Assembly (NCBI GenBank): GCA_963617485.1
Contig: CAVEPA010000002.1
Location: forward strand, 124,001 to 188,000
DNA length: 64,000 nt
Source: UBA1757 sp963617485
GTDB taxonomy: Bacteria; Bacteroidota; Bacteroidia; Bacteroidales; UBA1402
Direction: 5' to 3'
Shown here: one piece after another, positions 17,092-25,963 of the stretch
Numbering within the stretch: the stretch's first letter is position 1
How the letters are laid out: each line of letters begins with the position of its first letter
Notes under the pieces: model-generated
Database searches by the model: none
What the model saw: only the letters and a program-made list of their open reading frames with translations
What the model was told of the DNA's origin: nothing
Program-made: the position numbers and the translations under genes

Positions 17092-17125
17092 GAAACCGCG
17101 ATTCTATCCATTGAACTACAGGGCC
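17054..17125 (-). tRNA. tRNA-Arg (anticodon CCT)
   Basis: The minus strand folds as a cloverleaf: acceptor 5' GGCCCTG with 3' CGGGGCT (one G-U pair), D arm GTTCAATGGATAGAAT, anticodon loop TTCCTAA reading CCT, T arm CCGGG-TTCGATT-CCCGG, discriminator A. CCA is not encoded. A full two-box promoter lies just upstream. The last 38 bases overlap the coding frame of the plus-strand GNAT-like gene. Confidence 0.92.
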
Positions 17126-17158
17126 GGGCGGTGCGTGCCGCGAAGCGCAAAGCGACAG

Positions 17159-17189
17159 CAAAAGTACGATTAATATTTTAGCTGGCAAA
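17159..17189 (-). promoter_or_regulatory. Promoter of tRNA-Arg(CCT)
   Basis: On the minus strand TTTG (17186-17189), 19 bases, then TACTTTTG (17159-17166): a complete TTTG-N19-TAnnTTTG. The -7 box ends 33 bases before the tRNA 5' end. Confidence 0.75.
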
Positions 17190-17217
17190 GCGATTTCTTC
17201 GAAGCTGGCAGATCCTT

Positions 17218-17943
17218 CTAGCCTTCGAAGAGTTCTTGCATGATGTCGAGCGACCTGATGACCGGGAAATCATTCAGGTGTAAGCGGTAATAATCGAGCA
17301 GGGTATCGAGCAGTTTTCTGCGTTGAAATCGGGAAAAACGACAGCTTGCCGCTTGCTCGAAGCGTAGTTGTTGTAACAGGACAAAATCGGCCGATTCTTG
17401 CTGGTTCATCCAATAAGGATGATTGGGCGGGAAGGGTACAAAGCATCCGGCCATCAAGTCGAAATACCAGTCGGGCTTGTCGTCTTCCAGATTGGGCATA
17501 ATACCCAGATGCCGACTCAGTTGCGAGAGAAAAATAAGATGAAAATTGGCTTTGCCATCGTCCATGGCATCGAGCAGCTGTATACTCTCGCAGAGAAAGC
17601 CAAATAGCGCTTCATTGGGTTCTGCTTCTTGCAGCACACGGTACAACACTTCCGATAAAAACAGGGCTATGCTGTTCTTCACAGGGTCGAAGGGGATACT
17701 GCGAAATGCGTAGTAACTATGACTTTCCCGCAGACGCTGCAACTCTCGGCTTTCTTTGTGTTCGGCCTGGTAATTGATAAGGCTCAGCGGCTCGAAAAAA
17801 GCGTTGCCCAAACTGCCACGTTTCTTGTGACAGGCGGCTATATAGGACATCCGGCCGAAATCGCGGCTATACAAGTGGACAATCAGATTTTTGTCGTCGT
17901 ACTTGATTTTGTGCAGCACGATGGCATCGCTCTCGACCAGCAT
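17218..17943 (-). CDS. recO: DNA repair protein RecO
   Basis: Mediator that loads RecA on SSB-coated DNA together with RecR/RecF. The 241-residue protein starts LVESDAIVLHKIKYDDKNLIVHLYSRDFGRMSY, the OB-fold domain diagnostic of RecO, then FFEPLSLINYQ and the helical C-terminal domain (YRVLQEAEPNEALFGFL, HLGIMPN). I see no CxxC zinc pair. It is the last gene of a three-gene minus-strand unit, starting 3 bases after the outer-membrane protein gene. Confidence 0.92.
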   Translation of the reverse strand: MLVESDAIVLHKIKYDDKNLIVHLYSRDFGRMSYIAACHKKRGSLGNAFFEPLSLINYQAEHKESRELQRLRESHSYYAFRSIPFDPVKNSIALFLSEVLYRVLQEAEPNEALFGFLCESIQLLDAMDDGKANFHLIFLSQLSRHLGIMPNLEDDKPDWYFDLMAGCFVPFPPNHPYWMNQQESADFVLLQQLRFEQAASCRFSRFQRRKLLDTLLDYYRLHLNDFPVIRSLDIMQELFEG

Positions 17944-17946
17944 CTG

Positions 17947-19614
17947 TCAGAAAGTAAAGGAAGCTCCCACCAAGGGGAAGCAGGCGGGGAAAAATCCCGA
18001 ATAACTGCTGTTCCACATGGCAAAATTGGTATCGCTGAAGGGATGGTACTGAGCAAAAATGTCCCATTGGCGTGTAAGCTGATAACTCAAGCAAGCCTGC
18101 CAGTAATGAAAATCGTTCATCTTCAGACGCGAACCCTCGGCGGTGGAGGGCATGTAGCGTTGTAGTGCTGCGAAATAATTGGCGCTTAACGACAGTTTTG
18201 ACGTGGGCCGGAGTTCCAAAGCCACATTCAAAGTCCAAGCGGGCAGATAGCAGAGCTGCTTGTCGAAATGCTGGAAACGGATGTCGCCGCTCAAGCGCAG
18301 CAGTTGGCCGTAGCTAAAGTCGGCACCACTCCCAATGTACATGATGTGGCTATCGAGGTACGACAGGCCAAAAGTCGGGCCTATGGCGGTACCGGCACTC
18401 GTTTCGCGGACGGGACTGAATTGGGCCAGATGTTGTAGATACTGATAGCCCGCTTCGGCGCGAACTTGCAGCATATCGATGGGATTCCACTGCAAGTCGG
18501 CATTCAGATGCACGGGCGAATAGGATGGGGCTATTCTTTCGCCAAAATCCAAGTAGGGGTTGACCTTGAAACTCTCGCGATAGGAATAGAGTCTTTCTCC
18601 GCCATCGAGGCTCAAGCGGAAGGCCGCCTTTTCGCCCAGACCGCGTTTGGCCGCTGCCATGGCGGCGATTTTGAAAGAGTTGGTCTCAGCCAAGGTGCTG
18701 CTCAGATGAGCTCCCAAGCTGAAATCCCAAAGTCTCCAGCTATAGGTGGCCTGTGGCTTGATATCGAACCAGAACAGCGAGGTCAAGGGTGTGCCGGCCG
18801 AGTAGGAAAGGTAACGGGCGTCCACATCGAGTTGTGCAAGCCAGTTGTCACCGATGCGGTAAGATGCACCGCCCCTCATGTCCAAACTGCGTTCGCTCTG
18901 GCCTGAAACCTGCTCGTCGGGACGGTCGAGGTAGAAGATATGCCCGTCGGCATGGAAGTGATAGTTGAAGTCCTTGTCCCAGGGTTTGGAGGCAATGCCG
19001 AGACTCAAGCGGGTGTCCGAAGAGCGGCTGTTGCCGGGAACGCCATCGTCTCCACGGCTCAGGCCGTTGATAGCATAGTTCCAGCTGCGGTAAGATTCCT
19101 CCAGCAAGGCGGTTAAGGCACAACTGTTGAAGTGGTACTGGTAGTTAACCAGTAGCTGGCTATGGTTGTTGAAAGCACGCTGGGGTTCGGTAAAGAAAGG
19201 CCGTTCTTGAACGCGGCTGTGCATGAGTAGTTCGAGACGTTGGCGTTCCTGATGCAGGATATTCCACTGCCCGTCGGCCAGAAAATGCAGGCCGGAGGTT
19301 GCCAGACGTGCATAGCCGCTGTAGTTTTGATGCGGAAAGTCCACAACGGCTTCGGCCGGCTGCATGGGAACGTAGTCGTTGTCGAGGGTCAGCATATTGC
19401 TGCCGGTAGCGAACTTGAGACTTTGTCTGTTGGTCTTGAGACTTTCCGTCTCGGGCATCTGGAAAACCTTGCCGCTGTGCTCCACTTGAGGAGTGAAGTC
19501 TTTTTCGAGCAAAAGGTCGCGGGTAAGGAGCGAGTCGCTGCGGTTTTGCGACCAGACCTGTGTGCCTCCCAACATTAGGGCACAGCCGAGTATCAGTAAG
19601 TTCTTCCTATTCAT
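17947..19614 (-). CDS. Predicted outer membrane beta-barrel protein, unknown function
   Basis: A 555-residue exported protein; the ATG at 19614 gives a clean signal peptide (MNRKNLLILGCALMLGG...WSQN), while the longer frame upstream does not. After about residue 90 the sequence alternates polar and hydrophobic residues with many aromatics (for example LSLGIASKPWDKDFNYHFHADG, LDMRGGASYRIGDNWLAQLDVDARYLSY) and ends in Phe (GASFTF), as expected for an outer membrane barrel. I do not recognise a named family; it may be a TonB-receptor-like barrel without a plug. The start overlaps the stop of the upstream TPR gene by 8 bases, so the two are translationally coupled and may act together in the envelope. 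Confidence 0.7.
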   Translation of the reverse strand: MNRKNLLILGCALMLGGTQVWSQNRSDSLLTRDLLLEKDFTPQVEHSGKVFQMPETESLKTNRQSLKFATGSNMLTLDNDYVPMQPAEAVVDFPHQNYSGYARLATSGLHFLADGQWNILHQERQRLELLMHSRVQERPFFTEPQRAFNNHSQLLVNYQYHFNSCALTALLEESYRSWNYAINGLSRGDDGVPGNSRSSDTRLSLGIASKPWDKDFNYHFHADGHIFYLDRPDEQVSGQSERSLDMRGGASYRIGDNWLAQLDVDARYLSYSAGTPLTSLFWFDIKPQATYSWRLWDFSLGAHLSSTLAETNSFKIAAMAAAKRGLGEKAAFRLSLDGGERLYSYRESFKVNPYLDFGERIAPSYSPVHLNADLQWNPIDMLQVRAEAGYQYLQHLAQFSPVRETSAGTAIGPTFGLSYLDSHIMYIGSGADFSYGQLLRLSGDIRFQHFDKQLCYLPAWTLNVALELRPTSKLSLSANYFAALQRYMPSTAEGSRLKMNDFHYWQACLSYQLTRQWDIFAQYHPFSDTNFAMWNSSYSGFFPACFPLVGASFTF

Positions 19615-22600
19615 TGTTGCGTTCTTCGATTGTTTGTAAACGGGCGCTGATAAGCGTCTGGATATCGTCTTGATCGTGATAGTTTTCCTTGAGGCTGAGC
19701 AAATATTGCTTGGCTTGGAAATCATCACCCTTCTGCATATAGATGTCGGCCATCAGGATAAAGCAGCGTGCCATCCAATAGGTATGTGGCGTACCCTCTT
19801 TGAGAAAAGCTTGAGCCAGCTCGAGGGCCTTGTCGGGATTGCCTTTCTCGAACCAATAGTTGGCCAGCAGGTAACGGGCTTCGGCACCATAGGCCGTTTG
19901 AGATTCTTTGGCCAGCAGTTCCCAATCGGCTACCGCATCGTCTTGACGTTGCAGCATCAACAGCGCCGTACATTTGCAGTAGCGGCATTCGCGTTGAAGC
20001 TCGGGTGTCAAGTTCTTCTCTTGCAGCATTTCTCGGGCGATGTCCAAAAGCTCAGGATAATTCTCCAAATTGGCCTGGCAGCGCATCAGCCCGGTTTTGG
20101 CCTGCAGGCGCACTTTCTTGCTGTCGGTTTGGAGTACCAGTTGTTGATAGTAGTCGAGAGCATCCTGATAGTTCTCCTTGGCAAAGCTCCAGTCGGCCAG
20201 CATACTCAAGGCATCTGCCATATAAGGATTACCTTTCTGTTTGAGGACATTCTTGAAATGGGCGGCTGCCTGGTCTATACGCTGCTTTTCGTAGAGCAAG
20301 TTGGCGCAATGGTAGTTGGCGGACGTGTAGAAAGCGCCTTGCGGGAACTGTTCAAGGTATTCTTTGAAGGCAGCGATGGCCTCGTCTTGCTTGTTGACCA
20401 TCATCAGGCGTTCTGCAGCTTGATACGACAGAGAATCCTGCTCGTCGGCCTGTATGGCAAAGCCTTCGCCCAAACTCTTGACATATTGGACGTACTGGTT
20501 CACTTGGTTGATGGCAACATAAATGCTCTTGAGGTCGTTTACGGCGGTTTGGGCCTCGCGGCTGGCGGGATAATCGCTGACCACCTTCTTGTAAGCACTG
20601 ATGGCCTCGGTGGACTGCCCGTTTTTGTAGTAAAGCAGGCCGATTTGAACGCCGGCCTTGCGGGCAAGTTCGCTGTTGGGACAAGCTGTCATCAAGCGTT
20701 GGAAAGCCGCGATGGCATTGTCGGTTTGCTGAAGATTGATGTAGGCGCGTCCTTCTTCGAAAAGGGCTTTGCCCAGATAATCCGATGAGGGGAAACGTTG
20801 TTCGAAGGTTTTCAGCAAGGCAGCTTTTTCTTTGTATTGTTTGCGCAGACCTAGACAGAAAGATTGCTGGTATACCGCATAATCATTGCCTTCTTTCGAA
20901 AGACGGTCGGTCTTGGCGTAGTAGCCTTCGGCCGGCTGGTATTGTCTGGCAAAATAGTAGCAGTCGCCTATACGGTTAAGCGCATCGATATAAGTGTCTT
21001 GCGAAGAAATGCCCCGAAAACCGATATATTTCTCGAACCATCTTAGTGCCTGTTCGTAATTGTTGGTATTGAAATAACAGTAGGCCAAATCGTAATGGGC
21101 AATTTGCCAAGCCTTGAATCCGGAAGCATCCTTGGCATTCAAAAAACGCTGGAAATCGCCGATGGCCGTTGTCAGATTATTCAGTTGATAGGCGGTTTCA
21201 CCTTTCCAAAAGTAGGCCTCGGGATTGGACAGCCCGATTTTGGCACTGAGGTCTACGCAAGCCTTGAATTGTTGGTAGGCGGCCTCGTAGTCGGCGTTGT
21301 TGAAGCGTTCTACGCCCAAAAGGAAAAGCAGTTTGCTCTTGGTTTCCAGCATGTTTTGCGAGGGGTGGTCAATCTTCCCGATAAAATCGATGGCAGCCCG
21401 ATAGTTGGAGTTGCTCAGAAAGGCATCGGCCAAATGGCTGTAAATTTCATCGGAATAGCGACTGTTGGGGTAGTCCTGCAAAATCTGTTCGAAGGCTTTT
21501 ACCTGCTCGTTGAAAGGTGAGAACGAAGTCTTATAGCAAAGCAGCGCGTAATTGTAGAGTGCATCTTCGCGAGTGCTCATGTCGTGGTAGCTGAGGCTGG
21601 CTCGCTCAAAACTCATGCGGGCCATATCGGTCTGTTGCATCTGCAGATAGCAAACGCCGATGTGAAAAGTGGCGTTTTGGGCCAGGGCATCGTCTTCGGC
21701 CGTCACTTTCGAAAAGAATTTCAAAGCCTTGTCGTAATGTTGGTCCATGAAATGTATCATGCCAATGCGGTAGGCATCGCTGCGCAAAAGTTCGGGCTGC
21801 GCCTTAAGATAACGGTTGTACAGGCTGAGCGCTTCGTCGTAGTTGTGCAGTTCATAGTAGGAACCGGCCGACAGGCGGAGCAGTTCTGTCATTTCGGTCT
21901 CGGTGGTTTGACCTTGCATCATGTCTTCGGCATTCTGCAGCACGGAACTGAACTGTCCCTCCTTGAAGAGCAACTGTAGTATAAACAGTTTGGTGGCATT
22001 TTGGAAATCGGGATGATCCACTACTTTCTGGAACCCTTCCAGCGCTTCTTGGGTAGAGCCTTCGCAATAATCAATGTAAGCCATGTAATAAGTGGCCTGC
22101 GGGACGTAGCGCCCGTTTTCGGCCAGAAGCCCGGCAAAGAGGCTGTCCGCCTTGTTGAAGTCTTCCAGCTGCGTGTAAGTATAGGCGAGGCGAAAACGGT
22201 AGTCTTCCCAATCTTTCTTGCCGAGCGAATTCTTGTTGCACAGACGGAAAGAGGCCAGAGCATCGCTATACTGACCGGCATTCATGGCGCAAGTACCCAA
22301 ATAGTAGAAAGCCTTGGGCGCGTAAGTCGACAGGGAATAGTCGTTCAGAAAATTCCGCAGCAGCAGGCTGGCGTCCATACGGTTGAGTTGGTAAGCCGAA
22401 GCGGCCTGCATAAAACGCAGATGTTCGGTCTGTCCCTGGTTGGGATCGGGCTGTTCGGCCAACAGCTCTTCGGTCTGGCTCAGGCAGATATCGTAGTTTC
22501 CTCGAATGAAATATTCTTGACAAGCTTGGTAGCGGTTGCCCATCTGGTTCCCGGTTTTTTGCTCTTGTGCGCAGATGTAAGGCGCGAGCAGCAGACAGAC

Positions 22601-22621
22601 AGACAGCAGGAGTTTCTTCAT
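19607..22621 (-). CDS. Large exported tetratricopeptide-repeat protein
   Basis: A 1004-residue protein with a signal peptide (MKKLLLSVCLLLAPYICAQ) and about 20 TPR-like helical pairs through its whole length, for example APKAFYYLGTCAMNAGQYSDAL, EALSLYNRYLKAQPE, NEQALRWFEKYIGF-like and DKALELAQAFLKEGTP. TPR solenoids are protein-binding scaffolds, so this is likely a periplasmic assembly or adaptor protein. No catalytic domain is visible. It heads the operon with the barrel protein (8-base overlap) and recO; the first two probably form an envelope pair, with recO downstream by transcriptional coupling only. Confidence 0.85.
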   Translation of the reverse strand: MKKLLLSVCLLLAPYICAQEQKTGNQMGNRYQACQEYFIRGNYDICLSQTEELLAEQPDPNQGQTEHLRFMQAASAYQLNRMDASLLLRNFLNDYSLSTYAPKAFYYLGTCAMNAGQYSDALASFRLCNKNSLGKKDWEDYRFRLAYTYTQLEDFNKADSLFAGLLAENGRYVPQATYYMAYIDYCEGSTQEALEGFQKVVDHPDFQNATKLFILQLLFKEGQFSSVLQNAEDMMQGQTTETEMTELLRLSAGSYYELHNYDEALSLYNRYLKAQPELLRSDAYRIGMIHFMDQHYDKALKFFSKVTAEDDALAQNATFHIGVCYLQMQQTDMARMSFERASLSYHDMSTREDALYNYALLCYKTSFSPFNEQVKAFEQILQDYPNSRYSDEIYSHLADAFLSNSNYRAAIDFIGKIDHPSQNMLETKSKLLFLLGVERFNNADYEAAYQQFKACVDLSAKIGLSNPEAYFWKGETAYQLNNLTTAIGDFQRFLNAKDASGFKAWQIAHYDLAYCYFNTNNYEQALRWFEKYIGFRGISSQDTYIDALNRIGDCYYFARQYQPAEGYYAKTDRLSKEGNDYAVYQQSFCLGLRKQYKEKAALLKTFEQRFPSSDYLGKALFEEGRAYINLQQTDNAIAAFQRLMTACPNSELARKAGVQIGLLYYKNGQSTEAISAYKKVVSDYPASREAQTAVNDLKSIYVAINQVNQYVQYVKSLGEGFAIQADEQDSLSYQAAERLMMVNKQDEAIAAFKEYLEQFPQGAFYTSANYHCANLLYEKQRIDQAAAHFKNVLKQKGNPYMADALSMLADWSFAKENYQDALDYYQQLVLQTDSKKVRLQAKTGLMRCQANLENYPELLDIAREMLQEKNLTPELQRECRYCKCTALLMLQRQDDAVADWELLAKESQTAYGAEARYLLANYWFEKGNPDKALELAQAFLKEGTPHTYWMARCFILMADIYMQKGDDFQAKQYLLSLKENYHDQDDIQTLISARLQTIEERNNE

Positions 22622-22667
22622 AGTGCGTGGCGGTTTGTTTCGAAGCGCAAGTATACGATAATTGAAC

Positions 22668-22706
22668 GGATAAAAAAAGAAAACCCGAAAGCTTGTGACC
22701 TTCGGG
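22668..22706 (-). terminator. Terminator of tRNA-Asn
   Basis: On the minus strand CCCGAA ... TTCGGG (6 bp, loop about 11) is followed by TTTTCTTTTTTT. It lies just past the tRNA 3' end. Confidence 0.7.
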
Positions 22707-22727
22707 CTTCTGTGATTTCGATTTCGG

Positions 22728-22801
22728 CTCTTCAGGTAGGACTTGAACCTACGACCCCCTGATTAACAGTCAGGTGCTCTAACCGACTGAGCTACTGAAG
22801 A
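22728..22801 (-). tRNA. tRNA-Asn (anticodon GTT)
   Basis: Acceptor TCTTCAG/CTGAAGA (7 bp), D arm GCTCAGTCGGTTAGAGC, anticodon loop CTGTTAA reading GTT, T loop TTCAAGT, discriminator G. CCA is not encoded. A TACTTTTG -7 box lies at 22832-22839. Confidence 0.95.
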
Positions 22802-22831
22802 AAGTTGCTGATAGATTTTCTAAAAGCGCGA

Positions 22832-22870
22832 CAAAAGTACGGGGATATTTCGAAATATGCAATATATTTG
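22832..22870. promoter_or_regulatory. Divergent -7 boxes: tRNA-Asn (-) and S41 protease (+)
   Basis: TACTTTTG on the minus strand at 22832-22839 and TATATTTG on the plus strand at 22863-22870, both exact TAnnTTTG. The first is 31 bases from the tRNA, the second 44 bases from the chosen protease ATG. The -33 boxes are degenerate. Confidence 0.5.
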
Positions 22871-22913
22871 CGACAATTTTTTGAATTTTTATTTCGACAA
22901 GTCAAGCCTTCCA

Positions 22914-24578
22914 ATGATGAAAAAGAAACTATCAAGACCTATTCTGCTGCTATGCGCCTTAATATCAGTTATATCCGTCAAGGCCGACAATCATGCAAAC
23001 CGTCACTTTCAAATTGCCCAATATTTTGAAATTCTACACAGTTTGGTGCGCGATTTGGATGCCTATTACGTTGATACCCTTGATATGGAAAAAGTTTTCA
23101 ACGCAGGCATAGAGGGCGTGTTGTCCGAAACCGACCCATATACCAATTATATCCCCGAAAAAGAAGTCGAAGACTTTAAATATATGACCACGGGCGAATA
23201 TGCCGGTGTCGGTGCCCTTATCTCCATGCACGACGGCAAGCCCATCATCAGTGAGCCTTACGAGAATATGCCCGCTCACAAGGCTGGTCTGCGCTTTGGC
23301 GATGAAATTGTTGCTATTGACGGCGAATCGATGGAGGCTAAAGAAATCTCGTACGTGAGCGAGCGACTGCGCGGCTTGCCCAATTCGGAAGTGCTGGTGA
23401 CTGTTCGTCGCGAGGGAGAAAAAAAACCACTGAAAATCAAGATTCAGCGTCAGAAAATAGTGATGCCCCAAGTGGTATTTCACGGCATGCTCAACGATGA
23501 AGTGGGTTATATCTACCTTGAAGGTTTTACCGACAAGGCAACGCAGGAAGTGCGTCAGGCTTTGCTGGACCTTAAGGCTCGAGGAGTCCGCAAACTGATA
23601 CTCGATCTTCGTGACAATGGTGGTGGTCTGATGGCTGAGGCCGTGTCCATTTGCAATCTGTTCGTGCCGCAAGATCAGGAAATCGTGTCAATTCGAGGCA
23701 AGGACAGTAGCAACAACCGCTGCTACAAGACACAGAACCAGCCCATAGACACGCAAATTCCCTTGGTTATTTTGGTAAACCAATCCACCGCCTCCTCTTC
23801 TGAAATTGTGGCAGGAGCCATGCAGGACCTCGACCGGGCCGTCATCATCGGTGAGCGCAGCTATGGCAAAGGGCTGGTGCAAGCCACGCGCGAACTCCCC
23901 TACGATGGTTTGCTGAAATTGACCACGTCCAAGTATTACATACCGAGCGGACGCTGCATTCAGGCTATCGATTATAAAATGTCGCACGAGAACGGCCAGC
24001 TGACCCGTGTGCCGGATAGCCTGACGCAAGTGTTCCATACGCGCAGTGGCCGCGAGGTGCGCGATGGTGGCGGTATCCGTCCCGATGTGGAAGTGAAGGA
24101 ACCAAATGTTTCGACGCTGGCCGTGCAGCTGTCTTTGCACCATTTTTACTTTGATTTCGCCAATGCTTATCTGCGTTCGCATCCGACTATTGCCGAGCCT
24201 TCGAAATTCCGCATGAGCGATCAGGAGTATCTCGATTTCAAGCAGCAGGTGCTGGCCAAGGGTGTCAGCTACGATTTGCAGAGCCGCAAGCTGATGGATT
24301 CCTTCAAGAAAATATTGAAGGAGGAAGGCCTGTACGGCGAAGTGGCTGCTGAGTTTGAGGCGCTGGATGCCAAACTCAACCAGGGTCTCGACCGTCATCT
24401 TGATTTTTTCCGTCCTGAGATTCAACGTTTTGTCGAGATTGAAATTATCAAACGCTACTATTATCAGAAGGGGGCGCACGAATATATGCTTCGCGAGGAT
24501 AATGTTGTTGCCAAAGCGCTGGAAATCTTGCGCGATGATGAAAAATACAACGGCATCTTGTGCGCTGAAAATCAATAA
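22914..24578 (+). CDS. S41 family C-terminal processing protease with PDZ domain
   Basis: Exported serine protease of the CtpA/tail-specific type. The open frame starts at 22857, but the MMKKKLSRPILLLCALISVISVKAD segment at 22914 is the signal peptide, and a promoter box lies before it. A PDZ domain follows at about 90-170 (TGEYAGVGALI, AGLRFGDEIVAIDGESM). The catalytic core has the LDLRDNGGGLMAEAV strand, NQSTASSSEIVAGAM with the Ser near residue 300 and GERSYGKGLVQ with the Lys about 27 residues later. A helical C-terminal extension of about 150 residues is usual for Bacteroidetes members. It is monocistronic before the tRNA-Glu/rpsT promoter. Confidence 0.93.
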   Translation: MMKKKLSRPILLLCALISVISVKADNHANRHFQIAQYFEILHSLVRDLDAYYVDTLDMEKVFNAGIEGVLSETDPYTNYIPEKEVEDFKYMTTGEYAGVGALISMHDGKPIISEPYENMPAHKAGLRFGDEIVAIDGESMEAKEISYVSERLRGLPNSEVLVTVRREGEKKPLKIKIQRQKIVMPQVVFHGMLNDEVGYIYLEGFTDKATQEVRQALLDLKARGVRKLILDLRDNGGGLMAEAVSICNLFVPQDQEIVSIRGKDSSNNRCYKTQNQPIDTQIPLVILVNQSTASSSEIVAGAMQDLDRAVIIGERSYGKGLVQATRELPYDGLLKLTTSKYYIPSGRCIQAIDYKMSHENGQLTRVPDSLTQVFHTRSGREVRDGGGIRPDVEVKEPNVSTLAVQLSLHHFYFDFANAYLRSHPTIAEPSKFRMSDQEYLDFKQQVLAKGVSYDLQSRKLMDSFKKILKEEGLYGEVAAEFEALDAKLNQGLDRHLDFFRPEIQRFVEIEIIKRYYYQKGAHEYMLREDNVVAKALEILRDDEKYNGILCAENQ

Positions 24579-24626
24579 GTTGAAGCACTAATAAATAAAT
24601 ATGTACAAAAAAATGAGCGAAAAACT

Positions 24627-24656
24627 TTTGTAGTATAAAGTTTTGGCCTATCTTTG
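24627..24656 (+). promoter_or_regulatory. Promoter of tRNA-Glu and rpsT
   Basis: TTTG (24627-24630), 18 bases, TATCTTTG (24649-24656): a near-ideal Bacteroidetes promoter. Transcription would start near 24663 and run through the tRNA into rpsT. Confidence 0.75.
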
Positions 24657-24704
24657 CACCCGCAAAATTACCCGCGTAAGGTGGGCTAATGATGCGAGTA
24701 GGAA

Positions 24705-24776
24705 GGCCCATTCGTCTATCGGTTAGGACGCAAGATTTTCATTCTTGAAAGAACGGTTCGATTCCGCTATGGGCTA
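24705..24776 (+). tRNA. tRNA-Glu (anticodon TTC)
   Basis: Acceptor GGCCCAT/ATGGGCT, D arm GTCTATCGGTTAGGAC, anticodon loop TTTTCAT reading TTC, T loop TTCGATT, discriminator A. CCA is not encoded. It is co-transcribed with rpsT, 25 bases downstream. Confidence 0.95.
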
Positions 24777-24801
24777 CTTAATTATTTAAAGCATTTTTGA
24801 A

Positions 24802-25056
24802 ATGGCTAACCACAAATCATCTTTGAAGAGAATCCGTCAGACACAGGCCAGACGTTTGAACAACCGCTATTATGCCAAGACTGCCCGTAATGCCGTCCGT
24901 AAATTGCGTGCTCTTACCGATAAGGCAGAAGCCGAAGCTTTGCTGCCTCAGGTTAGTTCAATGTTGGATCGCTTGGCAAAGAAGGGTATTATCCATAAGA
25001 ACAAAGCTGCCAACCTTAAGTCAGGCTTGAGCAAGGCTGTCAACAAATTGGCTTAA
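24802..25056 (+). CDS. rpsT: 30S ribosomal protein S20
   Basis: An 84-residue basic helical protein of the small ribosomal subunit that binds 16S rRNA. The start MANHKSSLKRIRQTQARRLNN and the C-terminal GIIHKNKAANLKSGLSKAVNKL are the family's conserved ends. It sits behind tRNA-Glu on one transcript and ends at a strong terminator 25 bases later. Length is normal. Confidence 0.98.
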   Translation: MANHKSSLKRIRQTQARRLNNRYYAKTARNAVRKLRALTDKAEAEALLPQVSSMLDRLAKKGIIHKNKAANLKSGLSKAVNKLA

Positions 25057-25081
25057 TTCCCTAAAGCGAATCATAAGTGTC

Positions 25082-25110
25082 AGACCGTATTTATTACGGT
25101 CTTTTTTTTT
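25082..25110 (+). terminator. Terminator of rpsT
   Basis: AGACCGTA / TACGGTCT (8 bp, 5-base loop) followed by nine T. Confidence 0.9.
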
Positions 25111-25125
25111 GTCAAACCGCGTGCA

Positions 25126-25800
25126 ATGACCATTCTTTACGAAGACAACCACATTATCATAGTCAACAAGACCAACAACGAGATTGTGCAAGTTGACAAG
25201 ACCGGTGACCTTTCTTTGGAAGAGGCTCTCAAGAGCTATATCAAGGAAAAGTATGCCAAGCCTGGTAATGTCTTTCTGGGTGTTCCGCATCGTTTGGACC
25301 GCCCCGTGAGCGGCATTGTGGTTTTTGCCAAGACCAGCAAAGCCTTGACACGCCTTAACGAGATGTTCCGCAACGGAGAAGTTCACAAGACTTACTGGGC
25401 TATTGTCAAGGACCGGCCAACGCAGGACGCGGCTGTGCTTGAACAGTATATCGTGCGCAACGAGAAGCAGAACAAGTCTTATGTCTATAACGAGCCGCGG
25501 CCCGGAACCAAGAAAGCGGTGCTGTCGTATCGGCTGCTTTCCACCAGCGACCGCTATGCTTTGCTCGAAGTTGATTTGAAGACCGGACGGCATCATCAGA
25601 TTCGTTGCCAATTGGCCGCTATGGGTTGCCCCATCAAGGGTGACCTCAAGTACGGCTTCCCGCGTTCCAACCCCAATGGCGGCATTTCACTCCATGCCCG
25701 CCGTATACAATTTGTACATCCTGTCAGTAAAGAGCCGATAGATGTTACGGCCCCTTGTCCAAAGGATGATACGCTATGGCAAATACTCGGTAATCAGTAG
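25126..25800 (+). CDS. RluA-family pseudouridine synthase
   Basis: Converts specific uridines in rRNA or tRNA to pseudouridine. The 224-residue protein has the family order: ILYEDNHIIIVNK near the N-terminus, the catalytic-Asp motif HRLDRPVSGIVVFAKT near residue 58, KTYWAIV near 87, and GRHHQIRCQLAAMG near 160. There is no S4 domain, so it resembles the single-domain RluA/TruC-like group. It starts only 16 bases after the rpsT terminator T-run, so it may depend on read-through or a weak local promoter. The target base cannot be assigned. Confidence 0.92.
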   Translation: MTILYEDNHIIIVNKTNNEIVQVDKTGDLSLEEALKSYIKEKYAKPGNVFLGVPHRLDRPVSGIVVFAKTSKALTRLNEMFRNGEVHKTYWAIVKDRPTQDAAVLEQYIVRNEKQNKSYVYNEPRPGTKKAVLSYRLLSTSDRYALLEVDLKTGRHHQIRCQLAAMGCPIKGDLKYGFPRSNPNGGISLHARRIQFVHPVSKEPIDVTAPCPKDDTLWQILGNQ

Positions 25801-25925
25801 AAATCAGCCTCAATCCGGCAGGATATTTTTTGACATCTTTCGGACTTGATAAGCCGTTATTTGTCTTAAAATATGTTAATTTAATGAATTATTACTCTCT
25901 TTATATGATTTTTTTTTGGCCGATA

Positions 25926-25957
25926 TTTGGCAGAGAAGAAATTAGAACTTACATTTG
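25926..25957 (+). promoter_or_regulatory. Strong promoter in front of a putative small RNA
   Basis: TTTG (25926-25929), 20 bases, TACATTTG (25950-25957): both boxes match consensus exactly. It lies inside an otherwise gene-free 321-base gap between the RluA-like gene and rsmE. A 65-codon open frame crosses it and is rejected as a gene. Confidence 0.75.
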
Positions 25958-25963
25958 CGCCGT

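Noticed and set aside
22001..22762. 253-codon plus-strand frame ending over tRNA-Asn
   Set aside because: It is antisense to the TPR gene and its last residues (VGLEPTTP) are antisense tRNA, a frequent false gene.
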